From Streptomyces sp. WM6378 (lineage in GTDB: Bacteria; Actinomycetota; Actinomycetes; Streptomycetales; Streptomycetaceae): a stretch of 6,565 nucleotides of DNA. This document shows positions 1 to 4,459 of this stretch, piece by piece; position 1 is the stretch's first letter, and every line of letters starts with the position of its first letter. Location: positions 1 through 6,565 of the forward strand of contig NZ_LGDD01000064.1 of the NCBI RefSeq assembly GCF_001279695.1, written 5' to 3'. The position numbers and the translations under genes were made by a program. The notes under the pieces were generated by a model that saw only the letters and a list, made by a program, of their open reading frames with translations, did no database searches and had not been told where the DNA came from.

Positions 1-46
1 TCCGCCCCGGACCCCCGTTCGCGCCTGAAGGGCGCTCGTCCTCAAA
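1..46 (-). repeat. Streptomyces-type intergenic repeat, copy A (inverted)
   Basis: Read on the minus strand this gives a TTTGAGGACGAG block, a small hairpin (GCGCC-tgaag-GGCGC at 21-35) and then a GGGGGTCCGGGGCGGA block. I recall this order of blocks (TTTGAGGA, short hairpin, GGGGGTC-GGGGCGGA) as a very common intergenic element in Streptomyces genomes, but I could not search to confirm it. Copy B, in the opposite orientation, lies at 350-403. The element may run past the left edge of the window. Its function is unknown; a transcription-termination role is plausible because such copies usually lie just after genes. Confidence 0.55.
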
Positions 47-48
47 CT

Positions 49-81
49 CCCCCAAGGCCTCAAGGGCCAGGGGGGACCCCC
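49..81. terminator. Hairpin cluster, possible terminator of an off-window gene
   Basis: CCCCC (49-53) pairs with GGGGG (70-74), and inside it GGCC (56-59) pairs with GGCC (65-68) around a short loop. This is followed by an overlapping alternative hairpin, GGGGG-A-CCCCC (71-81). There is no U tract, which is normal for actinomycete terminators. No gene end is visible in the window that this would serve, so the assignment rests on structure alone. Confidence 0.4.
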
Positions 82-124
82 ATGACAGGCTGAAGATGCT
101 CGGCCTGCCAGGATCAACCCTGCT

Positions 125-164
125 AGGGGCGCGGGGAACTGCGCGAGCAACCACACACGGTCCG
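125..164 (+). repeat. GGCGCGGGGAACTGCGC repeat, copy 1
   Basis: First of three closely spaced copies. It starts with AGGGGCGCGGGGAACTGCGC and continues into a less conserved tail ending ACGGTCCG. The tail is shared with copy 2, so copies 1 and 2 match over about 39 bases. I recall the core as an abundant intergenic repeat of Streptomyces, often seen as CGCAGTTCCCCGCGCCCC on the other strand. Its role is unknown. Confidence 0.65.
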
Positions 165-202
165 CTTCCCGCCGGGCGGGTATGCCCGCACTGGGTGCTG
201 TC

Positions 203-241
203 AGGGGCGCGGGGAACTGCGCCAGCACCACGTACGGTCCG
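203..241 (+). repeat. GGCGCGGGGAACTGCGC repeat, copy 2
   Basis: Second copy, 78 bases after copy 1 in the same orientation. The core is identical up to AACTGCGC. The tail (ccagcaccacgtacggtccg) is a diverged version of the copy 1 tail, with one base fewer. The shared tail suggests copies 1 and 2 arose by local duplication rather than independent insertion. Confidence 0.65.
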
Positions 242-258
242 CGGTCGAATGCGGGGCC

Positions 259-286
259 GGGGCGCGGGGAACCGCGCGACCGGTCG
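259..286 (+). repeat. GGCGCGGGGAACTGCGC repeat, copy 3 (diverged)
   Basis: Third copy, about 56 bases after copy 2 and in the same orientation. It reads GGGGCGCGGGGAACCGCGCG, with one T-to-C change in the core, and has a different tail (accggtcg) from copies 1 and 2. It is therefore likely an older or separately derived copy. Confidence 0.6.
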
Positions 287-349
287 TTCTCGGCCCGCAG
301 TTCACCCGCCTCGCATCCGCGAAGTGGCCCGCCCCGGTCGGCCCGGTCC

Positions 350-403
350 AGCCCCTCCGGCGTCTGAGGAGCGGGGTTCGAGGGGCGGAGCCCCCGAGGG
401 GGC
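350..403 (+). repeat. Streptomyces-type intergenic repeat, copy B (direct)
   Basis: Reads AGCCCCTCCGGCGTCTGAGG, then GGGGTTCGAGGGGCGGAGCC and a C/G hairpin. It shares the TTTGAGGA-like block and the GGGG-TC-GGGGCGGA block with copy A at 1-46 but points the other way. From memory it matches the common Streptomyces form CCGTCCGGCGTTTGAGGA...GGGGGCGGAGCCCCC. It lacks the central small hairpin present in copy A. Its right end forms the probable terminator of the cupin gene. Confidence 0.55.
382..403 (-). terminator. Probable terminator of the cupin gene
   Basis: Two overlapping inverted repeats lie just past the cupin stop codon: GGGG-cggag-CCCC (382-394) and GCCCCC-GA-GGGGGC (390-403). The structure begins about 6 bases after the stop. 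There is no U tract, as is common for Streptomyces terminators. It is the right end of the copy B repeat, so repeat and terminator are the same sequence here. Confidence 0.5.
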
Positions 404-409
404 AAGGGG

Positions 410-817
410 TTACCGGAGGGCGTGGCCCACCGTCGCTTCCACGTGGGACGGGACGGCGTCATGCCGGTCGCCCACCGTCAGCGTCCCCGTCGGCTCGAAG
501 AGCAGGATCGACGCCCCCGCCTCCGACGACGGCTTGTGTTCCGTGCCGCGCGGCACCACGAACACCGCCCCCTGCGGCAGCACCACCTCCCGCTCCCCAT
601 CCGCCTCCCGCAGCGCGATCCTCAGCTCGCCCTCCAGCACCAGGAAGAACTCGTCCGTGTCGTCGTGCACATGCCATACATGCTCGCCCGCCACCTTCGC
701 GATCCGTACGTCGTAGTCGTTCACCTGGGCGACGATCCGAGGGCTCCACAGGGCCTCGAACCTCGCGAATGCGGTCGAAAGAACAACGGGCTCGTTGGTC
801 ATGCGCTCATCAGCCAT
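410..817 (-). CDS. Small single-domain cupin protein
   Basis: This 135-residue cytoplasmic protein is one cupin beta-barrel of the COG0662 (mannose-6-phosphate isomerase-like) type. Motif 1 is visible as G44, H49, H51, E56 and G63, and motif 2 as G83, P89, G91 and H94. The three histidines and the glutamate are the usual metal ligands, so it probably binds a divalent metal. No substrate can be named: these small cupins include enzymes, sensors and proteins of unknown role. The start chosen is the ATG at 817 (MADERM), preceded by GATGAGGGC, a Shine-Dalgarno match placed rather close. The ATG at 802 (MTNEP) is an alternative giving 130 residues. The gene is divergent from the GlxA-type regulator at 869 with 51 bases between the starts, so it is a plausible target of that regulator. 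A hairpin follows its stop. Confidence 0.88.
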   Translation of the reverse strand: MADERMTNEPVVLSTAFARFEALWSPRIVAQVNDYDVRIAKVAGEHVWHVHDDTDEFFLVLEGELRIALREADGEREVVLPQGAVFVVPRGTEHKPSSEAGASILLFEPTGTLTVGDRHDAVPSHVEATVGHALR

Positions 818-868
818 GCCCTCATCGTCGCCGTGGCGCCTTAGCCCCGCGAGTGCTACGAATCGCAC
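818..868. promoter_or_regulatory. Divergent control region, cupin / AraC regulator
   Basis: Only 51 bases separate the two start codons, so both promoters and any operator must overlap here or reach into the coding sequences. No Shine-Dalgarno sequence precedes the ATG at 869. A weak -10-like TACGAA (857-862) ends 6 bases before that ATG, which would fit leaderless transcription starting at or next to the A of the start codon. No good -35 is visible. A GGCGCC palindrome lies at 835-840. All of this is suggestive only. Confidence 0.35.
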
Positions 869-1939
869 ATGTCGCAACGATCCTCGCAGCCCGACACAGG
901 CGCTCGATGGCCCGACGCGGGTGACCGATGGCCTGCCGCACCCGCCCGGCAGCCTGCCGCACCCGCCACTCCCCACCGCGTCGTCGTGATCGTCGACGAA
1001 GGGTCCAACCCCTTCGAACTCGGCGTCGCCACCGAGCTGTTCGGGCTGCGGCGGCCCGAGCTCGGTCTCCCCGCGCACGGCTGGTACGACTTCACGCTCG
1101 CCGCGGCCGCGCCCACCGTACGGATGCACAACGGCATGTTCACGCTGTCCGGCGTCGCCGACCTCGGCGCGGTCGACTCCGCCGACACCCTCATCGCGCC
1201 CAACCGGCCCGACCCGCTCAGCACCCCCACCCCGGCCGTCCTCGACGCCGTGCGGGGTGCCGCCGGCCGGGGTGCGCGGCTGGTCAGTTTCTGTACGGGC
1301 GCCTTCACCCTGGCCGCCGCCGGGGTGCTCGACGGGCGCCGGGCCACCACCCACTGGCGCTGGGCGGGAACCTTCGCCGAGCGCTACCCCGACGTGCTGC
1401 TACAGCCCGATGTGCTGTTCGTGACCGACGGGGACATCCACACCGCCGCCGGCAGCGCGGCCGCGCTCGACCTCGGGCTCCAGCTGATCCGGGTCGATCA
1501 CGGCGCCGAGATCGCCAACGCCGTGAGCCGACGGCTCGTCTTCGCGGCCCATCGGGACGGCGGGCAGCGGCAGTTCGTGGAGCGGCCCGTCCCCGCCGTG
1601 CCCGACACGTCGCTGGGCGGCGTGCTCGCCTGGGCGCAGGAACGCCTCGATCAGCCACTCGGCGTCGCCGACCTCGCGCACCGCGCCTCGGTCAGCCCGG
1701 CCACCCTGCACCGCAGGTTCCAGGAGCAGCTCGGCACGACCCCGCTGGCCTGGCTCACCTCGGAACGGGTCGCCCTCGCCTGCCGCCTCATCGAACGCGG
1801 CGAGCCCGGCCTCGACCGGGTGGCCCGGCTCAGCGGCCTCGGCACCACGGCCAACCTCCGCGTCCGGATGCGCCGCGAGACGGGGCTCAGCCCATCCGCG
1901 TACCGCTGCAGATTCGCAACCCAGGGGACCGCCCCCTAA
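869..1939 (+). CDS. GlxA-type AraC family transcriptional regulator with DJ-1/PfpI domain
   Basis: This 356-residue DNA-binding regulator has three parts. Residues 6-33 are a low-complexity tail of four heptads. Residues about 36-225 are a DJ-1/PfpI (class I glutamine amidotransferase-like) domain with the nucleophile-elbow motif SFCTGAF; Cys142 is kept and is followed by the family's GRRATTHW block at 157-163. Residues about 250-350 are an AraC domain with two helix-turn-helix units, the first around 265-284 (SPATLHRRF) and the second around 315-345 (VARLSGLGTTANLR...GLSPSAYR). In this family the first domain is thought to sense a small ligand rather than to be an enzyme; the ligand is unknown here. 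The ATG at 869 has no clear ribosome binding site, and the DJ-1 fold only begins near residue 36. Divergent from the cupin gene, its likely target. Its stop overlaps the rarD stop. Confidence 0.9.
   Translation: MSQRSSQPDTGARWPDAGDRWPAAPARQPAAPATPHRVVVIVDEGSNPFELGVATELFGLRRPELGLPAHGWYDFTLAAAAPTVRMHNGMFTLSGVADLGAVDSADTLIAPNRPDPLSTPTPAVLDAVRGAAGRGARLVSFCTGAFTLAAAGVLDGRRATTHWRWAGTFAERYPDVLLQPDVLFVTDGDIHTAAGSAAALDLGLQLIRVDHGAEIANAVSRRLVFAAHRDGGQRQFVERPVPAVPDTSLGGVLAWAQERLDQPLGVADLAHRASVSPATLHRRFQEQLGTTPLAWLTSERVALACRLIERGEPGLDRVARLSGLGTTANLRVRMRRETGLSPSAYRCRFATQGTAP
884..967 (+). repeat. Four-copy 21-bp tandem repeat inside the AraC regulator gene
   Basis: Four degenerate 21-base units lie at 884-904, 905-925, 926-946 and 947-967. 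The last two share the exact 16-base string GCCTGCCGCACCCGCC (931-946 and 952-967), and units 2 and 3 both start CGATGGCC. Because 21 is a multiple of 3, the array encodes four heptads: SQPDTGA, RWPDAGD, RWPAAPA and RQPAAPA. The copies are in frame and probably form a flexible N-terminal tail in front of the DJ-1 domain. Confidence 0.75.
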
Positions 1940-2937
1940 GACCCCTGCGCCTCCGGCGTCCTGGGCTCGCGCTGGGCCGGCGGGATCAGGCCGGGCGGCC
2001 TCGGCGTGACCGGCGCGTTCGTGATGGCCGAGGCCAGGGCCTTGCGGGACAGGCGGGCCGTGCGCAGGGCGTCCCACGTCAGGGTCGTCAGGGCCAGCCA
2101 CACCAGCGCGAAGCCCGCCCAGCGCTCCGGCGGCATCTCCTCGTGGAAGTACACGATCCCGAGCAGGAACTGGAAGACCGGGGCCAGGTACTGGAGCAGT
2201 CCCAGGGTCGAGAGCGGCACCCGGATCGCCGCCCCGCCGAAGCAGATCAGCGGGATGGCGGTCACCACTCCGGTCGCGGCGAGGAGGGCCGCATGGCCCG
2301 GGCCCTCGGACCCGAACGTGGCCCGGCCCTGGCCGCTCAGCCACAGCAGGTAGGCGAGCGCGGGCAGGAACTGCACGGCGGTCTCGGCGGCCAGGGATTC
2401 CAGGCCGCCGAGGTTCACCTTCTTCTTGACCAGCCCGTACGTCGCGAACGTGAACGCCAGCGTCAGCGAGATCCACGGCGGCCGCCCGTAGCCCACCGTC
2501 AGGACGACCACGGCCGCGGCCCCGATCCCGACCGCGATCCACTGGGCCCGCCGCAGCCGCTCCTTCAGGATCAGCACGCCCATCGCGATGGTGACGAGCG
2601 GGTTGATGAAGTAGCCGAGCGACGCCTCCACCACGTGGCCGGAGTTGACCGACCAGATGTAGACGCCCCAGTTGACCGTGATCACGGCGGCGGCCACGGC
2701 TATCAGGCCGAGCCTGCGCGGCTGGCGCACCAGCTCGCCGATCCAGGCCCAGCGCCGCATCACGAGCAGCACGACGATGACGAGCGCCAGGGACCACACC
2801 ATGCGGTGGGCCAGGATCTCGATGGCGTCGGCGGGCTTGAGGAGCGGCCAGAACAGCGGGACGAGGCCCCACATCCCGTACGCGCCGATCCCGTACAGCA
2901 GTCCGGTCCGCTGTTGCCCCGCCGACTCCTTGGCCAC
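1936..2937 (-). CDS. rarD: EamA family transporter RarD
   Basis: This 333-residue inner-membrane protein of the drug/metabolite transporter (EamA) superfamily has about ten hydrophobic segments, roughly at residues 12-30, 46-60, 76-96, 106-124, 131-149, 155-170, 185-200, 215-235, 240-262 and 273-290. Family signatures are the AHRMVWS block (43-49), NWGVYIWSVNSGHVVEASLG (89-108) and the LGLLQYLAPVFQFLLG stretch (245-260). E. coli RarD has about 296 residues; the extra length here is a hydrophilic, proline-rich C-terminal tail (about 291-333). RarD proteins are named for a chloramphenicol-sensitivity phenotype, but their substrate is not settled. The start is a GTG at 2937 with an AGGGAGGG ribosome binding site just upstream. 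It lies 100 bases downstream of the qorB-like gene on the same strand but has its own candidate promoter, so it may not depend on qorB. Confidence 0.93.
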   Translation of the reverse strand: MAKESAGQQRTGLLYGIGAYGMWGLVPLFWPLLKPADAIEILAHRMVWSLALVIVVLLVMRRWAWIGELVRQPRRLGLIAVAAAVITVNWGVYIWSVNSGHVVEASLGYFINPLVTIAMGVLILKERLRRAQWIAVGIGAAAVVVLTVGYGRPPWISLTLAFTFATYGLVKKKVNLGGLESLAAETAVQFLPALAYLLWLSGQGRATFGSEGPGHAALLAATGVVTAIPLICFGGAAIRVPLSTLGLLQYLAPVFQFLLGIVYFHEEMPPERWAGFALVWLALTTLTWDALRTARLSRKALASAITNAPVTPRPPGLIPPAQREPRTPEAQGS

Positions 2938-2975
2938 TGGCCCTCCCTGCGCGCGCTCGATCCCACAGAAGGCAG

Positions 2976-3004
2976 AAGGTAGCGCCGAACGGCCGCGGTG
3001 TCAT
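2976..3004 (-). promoter_or_regulatory. Candidate housekeeping-type promoter of rarD
   Basis: On the minus strand a -35-like ATGACA (2999-3004, five of six to TTGACA) is followed after exactly 17 bases by a -10-like TACCTT (2976-2981). This fits the TAnnnT pattern used by the main Streptomyces sigma factor. Transcription would start near 2969, giving a leader of about 30 bases that contains the AGGGAGGG ribosome binding site. It lies wholly in the 100-base gap between the qorB-like gene and rarD. Confidence 0.4.
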
Positions 3005-3037
3005 GTCCGTCCCGCGATACGGTCCTGACGTTGCTCG

Positions 3038-3895
3038 TTACGCGCTCACGGCTTCCCGGACCGTCACCGCCAGCGGCGTCGTCGGGCGGCCGATCAGGCG
3101 GGTCAGGTCGCCCGAGGTGCCGGCCAGGCGGCCCCGCTCGATGGCGTGGTCCACGTCGACCAGGATCTCCGCGAAGGCGGCCGGGAGGCCCGCGCCGGTC
3201 AGGACGGCGAGGTGGGCCTCGGGGGTGACGGAGGTGTAGGCGATCGGCTTGCCGGAGGCGGCCGCGACCTCGGCCGCGTACTCGGCCAGCGACCACGCCA
3301 CGTCGCCGCTCAGCTCGTACGCCCTGCCCAGGTGGCCGTCGCCGGTCAGCACCGCGGCCGCGGCCGCCGCGTAGTCCGCGCGGGCCGCCGAGGCGATGCG
3401 GCCCTCGCCCGCGTTGGAGACGACCGCGCCGTGCTCCAGGACCGGGGCGAGGTTGGCCGTGTAGTTCTCGGTGTACCAGCCGTTGCGCAGGAACGTGTAC
3501 GGCAGCCCCGAGTCGAGGATCAGCTGCTCGGTGGTCTTGTGCTCGTCGGCGAGCGCGAAGTCGGCGTCGGGGCCGCCGAGGATGCCGGTGTAGGCGAGCT
3601 GGGCCACGCCCGCGGCCTTCGCGGCCTCGATCACGGCGGTGTGCTGCGGCACTCGCCGACCGACCTCGCTGCCGGAGATCAGCAGCACCCGGTCGCCGGC
3701 CCGGAAGGCCCCGGCCAGGGTGGCGGGCTCGCTGTAGTCGGCCATACGCAGCTCTACGCCCCGCGCGGCGAGGTCGGCGGCCTTCTCCTTGTTGCGGACG
3801 ACGGCGGCGATCTCGCTCGCCGGGACCCGCGCGAGCAGCTCGTCGACGACGAGACGGCCCAGCGCTCCGGTGGCTCCAGTGACGACGATGCTCAT
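3038..3895 (-). CDS. qorB: QorB-like NAD(P)-dependent quinone oxidoreductase (NmrA/SDR family)
   Basis: This 285-residue cytoplasmic protein closely resembles E. coli QorB (YtfG, 286 residues) along its whole length. It would reduce quinones with NADPH, protecting against electrophile stress. An N-terminal Rossmann fold has the nucleotide-binding motif GATGALG (7-13) and a VRN turn (33-35) where NADP-binding relatives read the cofactor phosphate. Blocks I recall from QorB are present: SEVGRRVPQH (76-85), LADEHKTTEQ (115-124), LRNGWYTENY (136-145), IASAARADYAAAAAAV (167-182) and LIGRPTTPLA (267-276). The ATG at 3895 aligns with the QorB start and has AAGGAG seven bases upstream. It is divergent from the HxlR regulator, the same arrangement as ytfG/ytfH, which supports the assignment. 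Repression by that regulator is inferred. A dehydrogenase acting on another carbonyl substrate remains possible. Confidence 0.88.
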   Translation of the reverse strand: MSIVVTGATGALGRLVVDELLARVPASEIAAVVRNKEKAADLAARGVELRMADYSEPATLAGAFRAGDRVLLISGSEVGRRVPQHTAVIEAAKAAGVAQLAYTGILGGPDADFALADEHKTTEQLILDSGLPYTFLRNGWYTENYTANLAPVLEHGAVVSNAGEGRIASAARADYAAAAAAVLTGDGHLGRAYELSGDVAWSLAEYAAEVAAASGKPIAYTSVTPEAHLAVLTGAGLPAAFAEILVDVDHAIERGRLAGTSGDLTRLIGRPTTPLAVTVREAVSA

Positions 3896-4005
3896 GGGAT
3901 GACTCCTTCTGCGGCGGTTTCGTAGCGCTCGGTGAAGCGCTCGGAATAGCGATTGGTGGAGCGATTCGGGGTGGTTCCTCGTGGCTCCTTCGCTTCGATC
4001 TCCAC
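3892..4005 (-). CDS. Doubtful small ORF (37 aa) upstream of and overlapping qorB
   Basis: A frame opening at a GTG (4005) ends in a TGA that overlaps the qorB start codon as ATGA, the classic arrangement for translational coupling. Its middle is a tetrapeptide repeat (NRST, NRYS, ERFT, ERYE) produced by the 12-bp tandem array. Against it: no clear ribosome binding site precedes the GTG, the first residues show no family resemblance I know, and about 25 of 37 third positions are G or C, lower than in the neighbouring genes. It could be a leader peptide or simply an open frame through a repeat. Confidence 0.2.
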   Translation of the reverse strand: MEIEAKEPRGTTPNRSTNRYSERFTERYETAAEGVIP

Positions 4006-4059
4006 CTTACGGAGAGCGCTAACCTTCCGAAAGTACCCACTCTGAAGTAAGGTACTGGC
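3896..4059. promoter_or_regulatory. Divergent control region between qorB and its HxlR regulator
   Basis: This 164-base region is visibly more AT-rich than its surroundings. Next to the regulator start lies the inverted repeat AGTACC-N13-GGTACT (4032-4037 and 4051-4056), which covers the regulator's AAGG ribosome binding site. A wider pair, CCTTAC (4005-4010) and GTAAGG (4047-4052), brackets it. An overlapping dyad TACT-N8-AGTA (4053-4068) spans the start codon. Any of these could be the operator for an autoregulating HxlR dimer. AGCGCT occurs three times (3924, 3936, 4015). I could not fix -35 and -10 boxes with confidence. Confidence 0.5.
3924..3971. repeat. Four-copy 12-bp tandem repeat in the qorB leader
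   Basis: Four uninterrupted 12-base units: AGCGCTCGGTGA (3924-3935), AGCGCTCGGAAT (3936-3947), AGCGATTGGTGG (3948-3959) and AGCGATTCGGGG (3960-3971). All begin AGCG; the first two share AGCGCTCGG and the last two share AGCGATT, suggesting a two-step duplication. The array lies 29-76 bases upstream of the qorB start, so it is probably in the mRNA leader or just at the promoter. Confidence 0.8.
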
Positions 4060-4458
4060 ATGGGAGTAAGTGAGCGTGAGGCACGGGCCGAGCGCGAGGC
4101 GATGTGTCCGCACCGGCTCGTCCTGGAGCACGTCACCAGTCGATGGGGCGTGCTCGTCCTGGACGCGCTGCTCGACCGCTCGTACCGGTTCAGCGAGCTG
4201 CGGCGCGAGATCGGCAGGGTGAACAAGGTCAGCGAGAAGATGCTCGCCCAGACGCTCCAGACCCTGGAGCGCGACGGCTTCGTGCACCGCGACGCCAAGC
4301 CCGTGATCCCGCCCCGCGTCGACTACTCGATCACCCCGCTCGGCCGCGAGGCTGCCGAGCAGGTCCGGGCGCTGGCCCGCTGGACGGACGCACGGATGGA
4401 CGACGTGCGGCGGGCGCGGGCCGCCTATGACGCGGCGCGGGAGTCAACTGCCTTGTAG
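4060..4458 (+). CDS. qorR: HxlR/DUF24 family redox-type regulator, QorR (YtfH) like
   Basis: This 132-residue winged helix-turn-helix protein would bind DNA as a dimer. It closely matches E. coli YtfH/QorR as I recall it: CPHRLVLEHVTSRWGVLVL (16-34), the recognition region RFSELRREIG...SEKMLAQTLQTLE (43-70) and the wing PPRVDYSITPLG (84-95). Cys16 sits where DUF24 redox sensors (YodB, HypR, QorR) have their single conserved sensing cysteine. Quinone, diamide or disulfide stress probably oxidises it and releases DNA. Compared with E. coli QorR there are about two extra residues in the helix-turn-helix turn (IGRVNKVSEK, 51-60). The ATG at 4060 has AAGG seven bases upstream; ATG at 4102 (residue 15) is a weaker alternative. 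It is divergent from the qorB-like gene and likely represses both. Its stop lies one base from the stop of the KimA-like gene. Confidence 0.87.
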   Translation: MGVSEREARAEREAMCPHRLVLEHVTSRWGVLVLDALLDRSYRFSELRREIGRVNKVSEKMLAQTLQTLERDGFVHRDAKPVIPPRVDYSITPLGREAAEQVRALARWTDARMDDVRRARAAYDAARESTAL

Positions 4459-4459
4459 A

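Larger units (their letters stand above)
1..409. other. Gene-free, repeat-rich intergenic region
   Basis: No reading frame here looks like a real gene; the open frames are translations of GC-rich repeats and extend antisense into the cupin gene. The stretch holds, in order: an inverted copy of a Streptomyces-type repeat (1-46), a hairpin cluster (49-81), three copies of a second repeat (125-286), a small perfect inverted repeat CCCGCC-G-GGCGGG (168-180), and a second, direct copy of the first repeat (350-403) that runs into a probable terminator for the cupin gene. Bases 287-349 show nothing recognisable. The gene to the left lies outside the window. Confidence 0.75.

Noticed and set aside
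1..403. Miniature mobile element (MITE) with the opposed repeats as its ends
   Set aside because: The two copies are not exact terminal inverted repeats, no target-site duplication is visible, and the repeat is remembered as a solitary intergenic element.
96..716. 206-residue plus-strand open frame over the left intergenic region and the cupin gene
   Set aside because: It is a translation of repeats and then runs antisense through a clear cupin gene; no domain or ribosome binding site.
928..2982. 684-residue plus-strand open frame
   Set aside because: Shadow of the AraC regulator and rarD; Arg/Pro/Gly-rich with no fold, typical of GC-rich off-frames.
1400..3004. 534-residue minus-strand open frame
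   Set aside because: Off-frame shadow of rarD and antisense to the AraC regulator; both real genes are clear.
3924..3971. Short CRISPR-like array
   Set aside because: Units are 12 bases, head to tail, with no spacers, and no cas gene is nearby.
2760..4298. 512-residue minus-strand open frame
   Set aside because: Crosses the rarD start, the qorB-like gene and the HxlR gene in a wrong frame.
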